Below, in pieces: positions 36,360 through 45,974 of a stretch of DNA of 64,000 nucleotides. Each line of letters starts with the position of its first letter. The first letter of the stretch is position 1. The translations under genes and the position numbers were made by a program. Under the pieces are notes generated by a model. The model worked only from the letters and a program-made list of their open reading frames with translations. It ran no database searches and was not told where the DNA came from. This DNA is from Piscinibacter caeni (GTDB lineage: Bacteria > Pseudomonadota > Gammaproteobacteria > Burkholderiales > Burkholderiaceae_C): the NCBI GenBank assembly GCA_003265685.1, contig QJOU01000014.1:58421-122420 (forward strand), in the 5' to 3' direction.

Positions 36360-37229
36360 ATGGCCCCGCCGCGCCGTCGCCGCCGCCTCTCGACGCTGCA
36401 GCTCGCGCTGCTGTTCTCCTTCGGCGTGCACGCCGCACTGCTGGGCGTGCGCTTCGTCGACCCGGAGGGCTTCAACCGCGTCTTCAAGGACACGCCGCTC
36501 GAGGTCATCCTGGTCAACACGCGCTCGGGCGAGGCGCCGGCCCAGGCGCAGGCGATCGCGCAGGCCAATCTGCAGGGCGGCGGCACGGCCGACCAGGGCC
36601 GGGCCACCTCGCCGCTGCCGCCCTCGGCCACCGTGCAGGTGGGCGACGCCAACGAGGACGCGCACCGCCAGATCGAGCAGCTGCAGGAGACGCAGCAGCA
36701 GTTGCTGGCGCAGTTGCGCCGCGAGCTCGCGCTGCTGCCGCCGCCGGACCCGCGCCGCGATCAGGGATCGCCCGAGGAGCGCGCGCAGGAGGAGCGGCGA
36801 CGCCAGCTGATCGAGCTGCTGGCCGAGATCGAGAAGCGCATCAACGAGGAGAACGCACGCCCGAAGAAGCGTTTCATCGGCCCGTCCACGCGCGAGGAGG
36901 TCTACGCGCTCTACTACGACGCGCTGCGCCGCCGCATCGAGGAGCGCGGCACGCGCAACTTCCCCGAGTACCAGGGCCGGAAGCTGTACGGCGAACTGGT
37001 GATGAACGTGACCATCGACGCCGAGGGCCGCGTGCTCGAGACGGAGATCGTGCGGCCTTCGGACTCCAAGATCCTCGACCGCCGGGCGCTCGCCATCGTC
37101 AAGGCCGCCGCCCCCTTCGGCCCGTTCAGTGCCGCGATGCGGCGCAAGGCCGACCAGTTGGTGATCACCTCGCGCTTCCGCTTCACGCGCGAGGAAGGCC
37201 TGGAAACCTCGCTGTCCAACGCGCAATGA
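36360..37229 (+). CDS. TonB family / energy transducer-like protein
   Basis: The 289-residue protein has a short cytoplasmic Arg-rich start ('PPRRRRRLS'), one membrane anchor ('TLQLALLFSFGVHAALLGV'), a long Gln/Glu-rich helical periplasmic segment ('QIEQLQETQQQLLAQLRREL') and a C-terminal TonB-type domain with 'YGELVMNVTIDAEGRV'. TonB proteins transmit proton-motive force to outer-membrane receptors. Without exbBD beside it the partner receptor is unknown. It overlaps aroE by 4 nt (ATGA). Confidence 0.88.
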   Translation: MAPPRRRRRLSTLQLALLFSFGVHAALLGVRFVDPEGFNRVFKDTPLEVILVNTRSGEAPAQAQAIAQANLQGGGTADQGRATSPLPPSATVQVGDANEDAHRQIEQLQETQQQLLAQLRRELALLPPPDPRRDQGSPEERAQEERRRQLIELLAEIEKRINEENARPKKRFIGPSTREEVYALYYDALRRRIEERGTRNFPEYQGRKLYGELVMNVTIDAEGRVLETEIVRPSDSKILDRRALAIVKAAAPFGPFSAAMRRKADQLVITSRFRFTREEGLETSLSNAQ

Positions 37230-38107
37230 GCGATCCCGCGAACACCCCGTCCGGCGGCCCGGCGGACCGTTATGCCGTCGTCGGCCACCCGGTCGAACAC
37301 AGCCAGTCGCCCTTCATCCACGCGGCGTTCGCGCGCCAGACCGGCCAGGTGCTGCACTACGGCCGGCTGCTGGTGCCGCTGGACGACTTCGCCGGCACGC
37401 TGCGTCGCTTCGTGGCCGACACGGCGGGCGGCCCGGTGCGCGGCTGCAACGTCACGGTGCCGTTCAAGTTCGAGGCGGCCCGGCTGGCGACGCGGCTGAC
37501 CGAGCGCGCCCGGCTGGCCGAGGCGGTCAACGTGCTGTGCTTCGACGGCGACGACTGGCTGGGCGACAACGCCGACGGCATCGGCCTGGTGCGCGACATC
37601 GAGCGCAACGCCGGGGTACGGCTGGGCGGCGCACGGGTGCTGCTGGTGGGCGCGGGCGGCGCGGCCGCGGGCGCGCTCGGCCCGCTGCTGCAGGCCGGGC
37701 CGGCCGAGCTGGTGGTCGTCAACCGCACCGTGCCCCGTGCCGACGCGCTGGTGCAACGCCATCAAGCGGTGGCCGGACCCGTGCGCCTGCGGGCCGCCGG
37801 GCCGGCCGAGGCCGGCACCGGCTTCGACGTGGTGGTCAACGCCACCGCGGCGAGCCTGCAGGGCGCCGACATTCCGGTGCCGCCCGGCGTGTTCGCGCCC
37901 GGCGCGCTGGCCCTGGACATGATGTACGGCCCGGCTGCGCGCGGCTTCCTTGGCTGGGCCGAAGCCCAGGGGGCGCGCGGGCGCGACGGGTTGGGCATGC
38001 TGGTGGAGCAGGCCGCCGAATCGTTCGCTCGCTGGCGCGGCGTGATGCCCGACACCGCGCCGGTGCTGGCGGCGCTGCGCGAGCGCCTCGCGGCCACCGC
38101 TCGATGA
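37226..38107 (+). CDS. aroE: Shikimate dehydrogenase AroE
   Basis: AroE reduces 3-dehydroshikimate with NADPH. The 293-residue product has 'AVVGHPVEHSQSPFIHAAF' with the shikimate-binding SxS, 'GCNVTVPFKFEA' with the catalytic Lys, 'GDNADGIGLVRDI', 'LLVGAGGAAAGAL' for NADPH binding, and 'GLGMLVEQAAESF'. It overlaps the TonB-like gene at the start and mtgA at the end, both by ATGA. The usual length is about 270, and the extra residues are at the N-terminus. Confidence 0.97.
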   Translation: MSDPANTPSGGPADRYAVVGHPVEHSQSPFIHAAFARQTGQVLHYGRLLVPLDDFAGTLRRFVADTAGGPVRGCNVTVPFKFEAARLATRLTERARLAEAVNVLCFDGDDWLGDNADGIGLVRDIERNAGVRLGGARVLLVGAGGAAAGALGPLLQAGPAELVVVNRTVPRADALVQRHQAVAGPVRLRAAGPAEAGTGFDVVVNATAASLQGADIPVPPGVFAPGALALDMMYGPAARGFLGWAEAQGARGRDGLGMLVEQAAESFARWRGVMPDTAPVLAALRERLAATAR

Positions 38108-38886
38108 GGCCGCTCTGGACGGCGCTGTGGCGCCTGGCGGTGCTGTGGGTGATGGCGGCGCTCGCGCTGCAGCTCTACTTCCTGCTGCGCATCGCGCTGA
38201 TGGCGGTGATCGATCCGCAATCGACCACCTTCCAGCGCTCCGAGGCCTGGCGGCTGCTGGTCGAGCAGCATCGCATCGCCTGGGCGCAGCAGTGGGTCGA
38301 CTACGAGCGCATCTCGCCGAACCTCAAGCGAGCGGTGATCGCCTCGGAGGACGCCGCGTTCGCGGAGCACGGCGGGGTCGACTGGGACGCGATCGAGAAG
38401 GCCTGGGAACGCAACCAGCGCGCCGAAGCGCGCCAGGAGAAGCTGGCCGAGCAGGCCGAACGCCGCGCTGCACGTGCCCGCGCCGGCACGGCGCCGCCGG
38501 CCACGCTGGCACCGACCAAGCTGGTGGGCGGCTCGACCATCACCCAGCAACTGGCCAAGAACCTGTTCCTGGCCGGCGAGCGCAGCCTGGCGCGCAAGGG
38601 GCAGGAGTTCGTGATCACGCTGATGCTCGAGGCGCTGCTGTCCAAGCAGCGCATCCTCGAGATCTACCTGAACAACGTCGAATGGGGCGAAGGCCTGTTC
38701 GGCGCGCAGGCCGCGGCGCGCTACTACTTCCGCACCGACGCCGCCGGCCTGGGTGCGATGCAGGCGGCGCGCCTGGCGGTGATGCTGCCGGCGCCCAAGC
38801 GCTTCGAGAAGCGCCCGGCATCGGCCTACGTGATCGGCCGCGCCGGCACGGTGGCAGCCCGCATGGGCGCAGTCGACCTTCCCTGA
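38104..38886 (+). CDS. mtgA: Monofunctional peptidoglycan glycosyltransferase MtgA
   Basis: The 260-residue, membrane-anchored GT51 enzyme polymerises glycan strands from lipid II. It has motif 1 'VIASEDAAFAEHGGVDW' (catalytic Glu), then motif 3 'GGSTITQQLAKNLFL' and 'ILEIYLNNVEWG'. Between motifs 1 and 3 there is a charged, low-complexity insertion of about 45 residues ('ARQEKLAEQAERRAARARAG') that is longer than in E. coli MtgA. Its ATG at 38104 overlaps the aroE stop. Confidence 0.95.
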   Translation: MRPLWTALWRLAVLWVMAALALQLYFLLRIALMAVIDPQSTTFQRSEAWRLLVEQHRIAWAQQWVDYERISPNLKRAVIASEDAAFAEHGGVDWDAIEKAWERNQRAEARQEKLAEQAERRAARARAGTAPPATLAPTKLVGGSTITQQLAKNLFLAGERSLARKGQEFVITLMLEALLSKQRILEIYLNNVEWGEGLFGAQAAARYYFRTDAAGLGAMQAARLAVMLPAPKRFEKRPASAYVIGRAGTVAARMGAVDLP

Positions 38887-38920
38887 CCGAGGGTCGGCAC
38901 CGGCTGCCTAGAATTTGCCC

Positions 38921-39501
38921 ATGTCACTGAGTGCAGAGATTGCAGCAGCCGCGGCGCGCCTGGTCGTCGAGGAAGGCATGGAGTACGGCCCGGCGAAGCG
39001 CAAGGCCGCCCGGATGGTCGGGCGGCATTCGGTGCGCCCGGCCGAACTGCCCGACAACCTGACGGTCGAGGACGAGGTGCGCAGCTACCTCGAGCTGTTC
39101 TGCGCCGACACCCAGCCCGCCGAGCTGGCAGCGCTGCGCCGTGTGGCAGCCGACTGGATGGAGCGCCTGGCGCCGTTGCGGCCGCACCTCACCGGCGCGG
39201 TCTGGCGCGGCACGGCGACGCGCCTGTCGGCGGTGCACCTGCAGCTCTTCTGCGACGACCCGAAGCAGGCCGAGCTGCTGCTGCTGGATCGCCGCATCGG
39301 CTACGAGGTCGACAGCCCGACCGGCGGCGACGGCCCGTACGTGCTGACCGTGACGAGTCCCTGCGCGGAGCTCGGCGAACCGGTCACCGTGCACCTGAGC
39401 GTGCTCGACCACGACGACCTGCGCGGCGCGCTCAAGCCGGACGCGCGCGGCCTGAGCCTCCGCGGTGACCTCGCCGCGTTGCGGCGCCTGGAGAGCCGGG
39501 C

Positions 39502-39505
<4 letters not shown>
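38921..39505 (+). CDS. Conserved Burkholderiales protein of unknown function
   Basis: The 194-residue, predicted cytoplasmic protein starts with 'MSLSAEIAAAAARLVVEEGM' and 'YGPAKRKAARMVG'. A body rich in acidic residues follows, with 'YLELFCADTQPAELAALRR', 'GAVWRGTATRLSAVHLQLFC' and 'HDDLRGALKPDARG'. The repeated 'LFC-D' phrases suggest two related helical halves. From memory, close relatives in Burkholderiales carry inconsistent database names, sometimes as nucleotidyltransferase-like or Mur ligase; I see no active-site motif for either. It overlaps the thioredoxin gene by 4 nt, so it shares its transcript. Confidence 0.75.
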
Positions 39506-40014
<509 letters not shown>

Positions 40015-40306
40015 GGCACCCAAGCACCAACGCGGCATCTTGTCAATTGCTACCAAACTGCGCCAAAGCGCGTAAAGTCGCGCTCTTCTTGGGCTGAACC
40101 CTGGCCAAAGGGCAGTTTCATCAAGGCGCCCGACGAGGCGTCGAACGTTGAGGACCTTCCGTTTCTATGTTCCGGCGCCGCAGCGCGGGCCGAGGGCAAC
40201 CCTCCCTACATCGCGACGTTGAGCTCTGCTGACTCCAGTTAACGGCAGTTCGGCGCATCGACCGCGGACAAGACACACTGGGCCCCGAGGCCCGATGGAG
40301 TGAAAC
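40015..40306. other. Gene-free leader region upstream of accB
   Basis: No coding sequence, RNA gene or known riboswitch is visible in these 292 nt. The AT-richer part at 40040-40080 (TTGTCA, later TAAAGT) might contain the accB promoter, but no properly spaced -35/-10 pair is convincing. A small hairpin (GAGGG-CAA-CCCTC at about 40192-40204) lies in the leader. In many Proteobacteria aroQ sits here; it is absent. Confidence 0.5.
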
Positions 40307-40777
40307 ATGGACCTGCGCAAGCTGAAGACGCTGATCGACCTGGTCTCCGAGTCGAACATCTCCGAACTCGAGATCACGGAAGCCGAAGGCAAGGTGCGCA
40401 TCGTGAAGGCCGATCGCGCCGCCGCGGCAGCCACGGCGGCGATGACGCCGGCGGTGGCGGTTCCCGCGCCGGTGCAGGGCGTTGCGGCGGCGGCGCCCGC
40501 GATCGCGGCGCCGGCTGCGCCCGCCGCAGCGCCAGCGGAGACCGGGCATGTGGTCAAGTCGCCGATGGTCGGCACCTTCTATCGCTCCTCCAGCCCGGGC
40601 GGCAAGCCGTTTGCCGAGGTCGGCGACGCGGTCAAGGAAGGCCAGCCGATCTGCATCATCGAGGCGATGAAGATCATGAACGAGATCGAGGCCGACAAGT
40701 CCGGCACGATCGTCAAGGTGTTGTGCGAAAACGGCCAGGCGGTCGAGTTCGGCCAGCCGCTGTTCGTGATCGAGTGA
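40307..40777 (+). CDS. accB: Biotin carboxyl carrier protein of acetyl-CoA carboxylase
   Basis: AccB carries biotin between the biotin carboxylase and carboxyltransferase halves of acetyl-CoA carboxylase, the first step of fatty acid synthesis. The 156-residue product has an N-terminal helical domain, an Ala/Pro linker (about 38-78) and a biotinyl domain with the target Lys122 in '[10 protein letters not shown]'. accC follows after 10 nt. E. coli AccB autoregulates its own operon; the long leader here leaves room for similar control, which is inference. Confidence 0.97.
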   Translation: MDLRKLKTLIDLVSESNISELEITEAEGKVRIVKADRAAAAATAAMTPAVAVPAPVQGVAAAAPAIAAPAAPAAAPAETGHVVKSPMVGTFYRSSSPGGKPFAEVGDAVKEGQPICIIEAMKIMNEIEADKSGTIVKVLCENGQAVEFGQPLFVIE

Positions 40778-40787
40778 GAACTTCCCG

Positions 40788-42137
40788 ATGTTCAAGAAGA
40801 TTCTGATCGCGAACCGCGGAGAGATCGCGCTGCGCATCCAGCGGGCCTGCCGCGAGATGGGCATCAAGTCGGTGGTGGTGTACTCCGAGGCCGATCGCGA
40901 CGCGAAGTACGTCAAGCTCGCCGACGAGGCGGTGTGCATCGGCCCGCCGCCCTCGGCCCAGAGCTACCTCAACATGCCAGCCATCATCTCGACGGCCGAG
41001 GTGACCGATGCCGAGGCGATCCACCCCGGCTACGGCTTCCTGTCGGAGAACGCCGACTTCGCCGAACGTGTGGAACGCAGCGGCTTCGCCTTCATCGGGC
41101 CGACGCCGGAGTCGATCCGCATCATGGGCGACAAGGTATCGGCCAAGCAGACGATGATCAAGTCCGGCGTGCCCTGCGTGCCGGGCTCGGAGGGCGCGCT
41201 GCCGGAGGATCCGAAGGAGATCATCCGCATCGCGCGCGCCGTCGGCTACCCGGTGATCATCAAGGCCGCCGGCGGCGGCGGCGGGCGCGGCATGCGTGTG
41301 GTGCACACCGAGGCGGCGCTGATCCATGCCGTGCAGACGACGCGCGCCGAGGCCGGGGCGGCCTTCGCGAACCCGTCCGTCTACATGGAGAAGTTCCTCG
41401 AGAACCCGCGCCACATCGAGATCCAGGTGCTGGCCGACCAGCACAAGAGCGCGGTCTGGCTCGGCGAGCGCGACTGCTCGATGCAGCGCCGGCACCAGAA
41501 GATCATCGAGGAGGCGCCGGCGCCGGGCATCCCGCGTCGGGTGATCGAGCGCATCGGCGACCGCTGCGCCGCGGCGTGCAAGAAGATCGGCTACCGCGGC
41601 GCGGGCACCTTCGAGTTCCTGTACGAGAACGGCGAGTTCTACTTCATCGAGATGAACACGCGGGTGCAGGTCGAACATCCGGTGACCGAGCTGGTGACGG
41701 GCATCGACATCGTGCAGATGCAGATCCGCGTGGCCGCCGGGGAGAAGCTGCCCTTCGCGCAGCGCAACATCCAGATGCGCGGGCATGCGCTGGAATGTCG
41801 CGTCAACGCCGAGGACCCGTACAAGTTCACTCCATCGCCGGGACGCATCACGATGTGGCACCCGCCGGGCGGACCCGGTGTGCGGGTCGACTCGCACGCC
41901 TACACCAACTACTTCGTGCCGCCGAACTACGACTCGATGATCGCCAAGATCATCGTGCACGGCGACACGCGCGAGCAGGCGCTGGCGCGCATGCGCATCG
42001 CGCTGTCGGAGACCGTGGTCGAGGGCATCCTGACCAACATCCCGCTGCACCGCGAGCTGATGGTGGATGCGAAGTTCATCGAGGGCGGCACCAGCATCCA
42101 CTACCTCGAAGGCTGGATGGCGCAGCACAAGCGCTAG
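40788..42137 (+). CDS. accC: Biotin carboxylase subunit of acetyl-CoA carboxylase
   Basis: AccC carboxylates the biotin of AccB using ATP and bicarbonate. The 449-residue product starts '[16 protein letters not shown]'. It has the ATP-grasp Gly-rich loop '[13 protein letters not shown]', '[16 protein letters not shown]'-type strand and '[18 protein letters not shown]' with the catalytic Glu and Arg. The length matches the E. coli enzyme (449). prmA follows after 6 nt. Confidence 0.98.
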   Translation: MFKKILIANRGEIALRIQRACREMGIKSVVVYSEADRDAKYVKLADEAVCIGPPPSAQSYLNMPAIISTAEVTDAEAIHPGYGFLSENADFAERVERSGFAFIGPTPESIRIMGDKVSAKQTMIKSGVPCVPGSEGALPEDPKEIIRIARAVGYPVIIKAAGGGGGRGMRVVHTEAALIHAVQTTRAEAGAAFANPSVYMEKFLENPRHIEIQVLADQHKSAVWLGERDCSMQRRHQKIIEEAPAPGIPRRVIERIGDRCAAACKKIGYRGAGTFEFLYENGEFYFIEMNTRVQVEHPVTELVTGIDIVQMQIRVAAGEKLPFAQRNIQMRGHALECRVNAEDPYKFTPSPGRITMWHPPGGPGVRVDSHAYTNYFVPPNYDSMIAKIIVHGDTREQALARMRIALSETVVEGILTNIPLHRELMVDAKFIEGGTSIHYLEGWMAQHKR

Positions 42138-42143
42138 GCAGCG

Positions 42144-43061
42144 ATGGTCGAACTGCAGCTGCTGGTGCCGCAGCCCCTCGTCGAGCCGGTGTCCGACGCG
42201 CTGATCGACGAACTCGGTGCGCTGTCGGTGTCGGTCGAGGATGCCGACGCCGACACGGACGCCGAGCGGCCGCTGTTCGGCGAACCCGGGATGCCGGCGC
42301 CGGCATCGGCGTGGCAGCGCTCGGGGCTGCGCGCGTTGTTTTCGCGGGAGGACGACGCAACCGACGCTGCCGCGCTGCTGCTCGCACAGGAGTGGGTGGC
42401 TGGCGTGCATGTCACCGGCTTGGCTCCGGTACCGGATCAGGACTGGGTGCGCCTGACCCAGGCCCAGTTTCCGCCGGTGCAGGTGGCGGGTGACTTCTGG
42501 ATCGTGCCGAGCTGGCACGAACTGCCGCCGGGCGCGCGTACCGTCATCCGGCTCGATCCGGGCCAGGCCTTCGGCACCGGCACCCACCCGACCACGCTGA
42601 TGTGCCTGCGCTGGATCGCCGCGCGCAGCGGTGACGCGGCGGGGGGCTGGAGCCGGGTGCTCGACTACGGTTGCGGCTCCGGCATCCTGGCCATCGGCGC
42701 GGCACGCCATGGCGGTGCCGGCGTCGATGCCGTGGACATCGACCCGGCGGCCGTCGAGGCCACCCGCGCGAACGCCGCCGCCAACGGCGTCGTGCTGCGC
42801 TGCGGCGGCCCGGAACTGGCCCAGGGAATCTATCCCCTGGTGCTGGCCAACATCCTGGCTGCGCCGCTGAAGCTGCTCGCGCCGCTGCTGTGTGCCCACC
42901 TGGCGCCCGGCGGCGACCTGGTTCTCGCGGGAATTCTGAAGCGGCAGGCCGACGAGATCGCAGCCGCCTACGCGCCGTGGCTGAATCTCTCGGTGACCGA
43001 GGAGATTGAGGGCTGGGTCCTGATGTCGGGCCGAATGAGCCGCACAGACGCCATGGCATGA
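42144..43061 (+). CDS. prmA: Ribosomal protein L11 methyltransferase PrmA
   Basis: PrmA trimethylates ribosomal protein L11. The 305-residue product has the N-terminal substrate-recognition domain ('MVELQLLVPQPLVEPVSDAL'), a linker, and a SAM-binding domain with 'DPGQAFGTGTHPTT', 'VLDYGCGSGILAIGA', 'VDAVDIDPAAVEATRAN' and 'LVLANILAAPL'. It follows accC by 6 nt; the accBC-prmA order is common in Betaproteobacteria. Confidence 0.96.
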   Translation: MVELQLLVPQPLVEPVSDALIDELGALSVSVEDADADTDAERPLFGEPGMPAPASAWQRSGLRALFSREDDATDAAALLLAQEWVAGVHVTGLAPVPDQDWVRLTQAQFPPVQVAGDFWIVPSWHELPPGARTVIRLDPGQAFGTGTHPTTLMCLRWIAARSGDAAGGWSRVLDYGCGSGILAIGAARHGGAGVDAVDIDPAAVEATRANAAANGVVLRCGGPELAQGIYPLVLANILAAPLKLLAPLLCAHLAPGGDLVLAGILKRQADEIAAAYAPWLNLSVTEEIEGWVLMSGRMSRTDAMA

Positions 43062-43068
43062 TTCCGTC

Positions 43069-44043
43069 ATGAGTCTGGCCACCCGATGCACGTCTTGCGG
43101 AACGGTCTTCCGCGTCGTGCAGGACCAGCTGAAGGTGTCCGAGGGCTGGGTGCGTTGCGGGCGCTGCGATGCGGTCTTCAACGCGCTCGAAGGCTTGTTC
43201 GACCTGGACCGCGATGCGCCCCCGGAGTGGACGGCGCCCCCTGCGCCCGCCGGCGCCAAGGTGGTCGACCTTCAGGTCGGCGACGAGGCTGACGACGGCC
43301 CTGCGCGGGAACACGATCCATCGCTGGTGGACCGGATCGACGAGCAGATCTTCGGCGCGCGACGGTCGGCCTTCGGTGGCCTGACCGGGATCGGCCGCAG
43401 CGATCGCGGCGACGACTTCGCTGACGCACGCTTCGACTCGGTGCCGCCGGACGACGCGGCACTGGTGCTCGCGCCCACCGGCGCCGCCGACACAGATGCC
43501 GAGCCGGCGCTCGTGAAGGATGCCGAGGCACCCGGATTCGTGCGCGACGCCGAGCGGCGGACGCGTTGGGAGGGATCGGGCACGCGCAAGGCGCTGGCGC
43601 TGTCGGCTCTGCTGCTTGGTGTGGCGCTGGCGGGCCAGGTGATGCACCAGCAGCGCGACGAGTTGGTGGTGCGCTGGCCCGACGCCCGATCGGCGTTCCA
43701 GGCCTGGTGCGGCTGGACGGGTTGTGTGCTGTCTGCGCCGCGTCGCATCGAGGATCTGTCGGTCGAGAGCACCGCCCTGACACGCAGCGGCAGCGCCCCC
43801 GACACGTACCGCTTCTCGGTGGTGCTGCGCAATCGGGCCGGCGTGCCGGTGGCACTGCCATGGCTGGAGCTGTCGCTCACCGACGCGAACGGCGACCTGG
43901 TGGCACGCCGGGCCCTGTCGCCAAGCGAGTTGCGCGCGAGCGCGTCGCAGGTGGCCGGTGGCGCCGAGTTCACGCTCAACGCCCAGCTCGCCGCAGGGAC
44001 CATGCGGATTGCCGGCTACACCGTGGAACTGTTCTATCCCTGA
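43069..44043 (+). CDS. Zinc-ribbon, DUF3426 domain membrane protein
   Basis: The 324-residue protein opens with an MJ0042-type zinc ribbon ('TRCTSCGTVFRV' and 'WVRCGRCDAVF', two CxxC pairs). An acidic, disordered middle follows, then one membrane helix ('ALALSALLLGVALAGQV', about residue 180), and a DUF3426 domain at the C-terminus, presumably periplasmic. The topology implies a link between cytoplasmic nucleic-acid or protein binding and the envelope. Function is unknown. It begins 8 nt after prmA, so it is part of that operon. Confidence 0.88.
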   Translation: MSLATRCTSCGTVFRVVQDQLKVSEGWVRCGRCDAVFNALEGLFDLDRDAPPEWTAPPAPAGAKVVDLQVGDEADDGPAREHDPSLVDRIDEQIFGARRSAFGGLTGIGRSDRGDDFADARFDSVPPDDAALVLAPTGAADTDAEPALVKDAEAPGFVRDAERRTRWEGSGTRKALALSALLLGVALAGQVMHQQRDELVVRWPDARSAFQAWCGWTGCVLSAPRRIEDLSVESTALTRSGSAPDTYRFSVVLRNRAGVPVALPWLELSLTDANGDLVARRALSPSELRASASQVAGGAEFTLNAQLAAGTMRIAGYTVELFYP

Positions 44044-44084
44044 TGTGCCGCGAGGCAACGCATCTGCAACCTTCTGGAGACTCG

Positions 44085-44990
44085 ATGGCAGCCTTGATCT
44101 GCGGCTCACTGGCCTACGACACGATCACGAACTTCCCCGGGCGATTTGCCCAGCAGATCCTTCCCGATCAGGTGCACATCCTGAACGTGTCGTTCTTGGT
44201 CCCGACGCTCCGGCGGGATTTCGGCGGTTGCGCCGGCAACATCGCCTACACGCTGTCGCAATTGGGCGGCGAGCCCATCGTGCTGGCCACGCTCGGTGCC
44301 GACGGCCGCGAATACCTGCAGCGTCTGCAGTGCTGGAATGCGACGACCGACCACGTCCGCGTCATCGAGGACAGCTACACGGCGCAGGCGATCATCATCA
44401 CCGATGCCGACAACAACCAGATCACCGCCTTTCACCCCGGGGCCATGCAGCAGGCCCATGTCTCGCCGGTGCCGGCACGTGACGACCTGCGCATTGCGAT
44501 CGTCGCTCCGGACGGACGCGAGGCGATGGTCCAGCATGCATCGCAGCTGGCCGCCGCGGGCGTGCCTTTCGTGTTCGACCCCGGGCAGGGGCTGCCGATG
44601 TTCGATGGGGCGGAGCTGTCGAACTTTCTGAGTCTCGCCACCTGGGTGGCGGTCAACGACTACGAGGCGCGGATGCTCTGTGACCGCGTCGGCCGGTCGC
44701 TGTCGGAACTGTCCCGATCGACGCTGCGAGGCGTCGTCGTCACCCTCGGCGCCGACGGCTGTGATGTCTGGCGCGATGGGGACTGCGTCCACGTTCCGGG
44801 CGTGGCGGCCGAGGAGATCGTGGATCCCACCGGTTGCGGCGACGCATTCAGGGCTGGCCTGCTGTACGGTCTTGAAAGGCAGTGGTCACTGGAACGATGT
44901 GCCACCCTGGGCAACCGATTGGGAGCGGCCAAGATTGCCTGCCGCGGCGGACAGAACCACGTCGTACCGCGCACGATGATGGCTGACTGA
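44085..44990 (+). CDS. PfkB-family carbohydrate/nucleoside kinase
   Basis: The 301-residue ribokinase-superfamily protein has the N-terminal 'CGSLAYDTITNFPG', the second signature 'FGGCAGNIAYTLSQLGG', and the C-terminal 'DPTGCGDAFRAGLLYGL' with the catalytic Asp. The adenosine-kinase-like opening suggests a sugar or nucleoside substrate. It starts 42 nt after the DUF3426 gene and is convergent with the histone gene. ATG at 44085 is preceded by a GGAGA ribosome-binding site. Confidence 0.9.
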   Translation: MAALICGSLAYDTITNFPGRFAQQILPDQVHILNVSFLVPTLRRDFGGCAGNIAYTLSQLGGEPIVLATLGADGREYLQRLQCWNATTDHVRVIEDSYTAQAIIITDADNNQITAFHPGAMQQAHVSPVPARDDLRIAIVAPDGREAMVQHASQLAAAGVPFVFDPGQGLPMFDGAELSNFLSLATWVAVNDYEARMLCDRVGRSLSELSRSTLRGVVVTLGADGCDVWRDGDCVHVPGVAAEEIVDPTGCGDAFRAGLLYGLERQWSLERCATLGNRLGAAKIACRGGQNHVVPRTMMAD

Positions 44991-44992
44991 AG

Positions 44993-45016
44993 AGCCGGGC
45001 CACGACGGGCCCGGCT
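44993..45016. terminator. 9-bp perfect hairpin between converging kinase and histone genes
   Basis: AGCCGGGCC pairs perfectly with GGCCCGGCT around a 6-nt loop, 3 nt past the kinase stop. It lacks a T-run on either strand. Its location between two converging genes makes a shared, bidirectional terminator likely. Confidence 0.5.
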
Positions 45017-45069
45017 CGCACGAGCCGGCGCGAAATGCAACCGTAGAGTTGCTTCGCGCCGTCGCACCA

Positions 45070-45954
45070 TCAGGGCTTGGTGCCCGTGGGGAAAGGCCAC
45101 GCGGCTTGTGGTGTGAGCGCAGACTTGACAGCAGGTGCGGCGGGAGCCGCAGGCGCCTTCTTCGCGGCCGCCTTCTTGGTAGCAGCCTTCTTGGCCGGCG
45201 CCTTCTTCGCCGCGGCCTTCTTCGCCGGCGCCTTCTTCGCCGCGGCCTTCTTCGCCGGCGCCTTCTTCGCCGCGGCCTTCTTCGCCGGGGCCTTCTTCGC
45301 CGCGGCCTTCTTCGCCGGGGCCTTCTTCGCCGCGGCCTTCTTCGCCGGGGCCTTCTTCGCCGGGGCCTTCTTCGCCGCGGCCTTCTTCGCCGGGGCCTTC
45401 TTCGCCGCGGCCTTCTTCGCCGGGGCCTTCTTCGCCGGGGCCTTCTTCGCCGCGGCCTTCTTCGCCGGGGCCTTCTTCGCCGCGGCCTTCTTCGCCGGGG
45501 CCTTCTTCGCCGGGGCCTTCTTCGCCGCGGCCTTCTTCGCCGGGGCCTTCTTCGCCGCGGCCTTCTTCGCCGGGGCCTTCTTCGCCGGGGCCTTCTTCGC
45601 CGCGGCCTTCTTCGCCGGGGCCTTCTTCGCCGCGGCCTTCTTCGCCGGGGCCTTCTTCGCCGGGGCCTTCTTCGCCGCGGCCTTCTTCGCCGGGGCCTTC
45701 TTCGCCGCGGCCTTCTTCGCCGGGGCCTTCTTCGCCGGGGCCTTCTTCGCCGCGGCCTTCTTCGCCGGGGCCTTCTTCGCCGCGGCCTTCTTCGCCGGGG
45801 CCTTCTTCGCCGGGGCCTTCTTCGCCGCGGCCTTCTTCGCCGGGGCCTTCTTCGCCGCGGCCTTCTTGGCCGGGGCCTTCTTCGCCGGGGCCTTCTTTGC
45901 AGCAGCCTTCTTCGCCGGAGCCTTCTTGGCCGCAGCCTTCTTCGCAGTTGCCAT
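45070..45954 (-). CDS. Histone H1-like Ala/Lys/Pro-rich DNA-binding protein
   Basis: The 294-residue protein consists almost wholly of AAAKK and APAKK pentapeptides, as in the C-terminal tail of eukaryotic H1 and in bacterial H1-like proteins (HctB, BpH1, AlgP). There is no globular domain. Eight copies of a 25-residue unit are followed by five 10-residue units and a short non-repetitive tail ('[19 protein letters not shown]'). Such proteins coat and condense DNA through charge. The start at 45954 has a strong AAGGAG site. It is convergent with the kinase gene and lies downstream of nrdB on the same strand. Repeat number is likely to vary between strains. Confidence 0.93.
   Translation of the reverse strand: MATAKKAAAKKAPAKKAAAKKAPAKKAPAKKAAAKKAPAKKAAAKKAPAKKAPAKKAAAKKAPAKKAAAKKAPAKKAPAKKAAAKKAPAKKAAAKKAPAKKAPAKKAAAKKAPAKKAAAKKAPAKKAPAKKAAAKKAPAKKAAAKKAPAKKAPAKKAAAKKAPAKKAAAKKAPAKKAPAKKAAAKKAPAKKAAAKKAPAKKAPAKKAAAKKAPAKKAAAKKAPAKKAAAKKAPAKKAAAKKAPAKKAAAKKAPAKKAATKKAAAKKAPAAPAAPAVKSALTPQAAWPFPTGTKP
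45187..45336. repeat. Five 30-bp repeats inside the histone gene
   Basis: Five copies of a 30-bp unit encode [10 protein letters not shown]. They are the end of the larger tandem array and differ from it by lacking the doubled APAKK. Some copies use GCG instead of GCC before the proline codon, so this end is less homogenised. Confidence 0.9.
45337..45936. repeat. Eight tandem 75-bp repeats inside the histone gene
   Basis: Each 75-bp unit is five 15-bp subunits in the order A, P, A, P, P, where A and P differ at one base (GCG or CCG codon). Interior copies look identical at the nucleotide level, including silent positions. The first, N-terminal copy carries several silent changes. This points to recent unequal exchange or slippage. 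Confidence 0.93.
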
Positions 45955-45961
45955 CACACTT

Positions 45962-45974
45962 CTCCTTGATCAAG
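45962..45974 (-). promoter_or_regulatory. Ribosome-binding site inside a palindrome, histone gene
   Basis: The minus strand has AAGGAG at 45967-45962, 8 nt before the ATG. It overlaps the 10-bp palindrome CTTGATCAAG (45965-45974). The symmetry could let a protein or RNA fold hide the ribosome-binding site; that is inference. Confidence 0.45.

Noticed and set aside
40015..40306. A riboswitch or small RNA in the accB leader
   Set aside because: Only a small hairpin is visible and no known riboswitch core could be recognised by eye.
45187..45936. Possible CRISPR array or satellite, because of regular tandem repeats
   Set aside because: The units are contiguous, without unique spacers, and encode a continuous Lys/Ala/Pro protein in frame.
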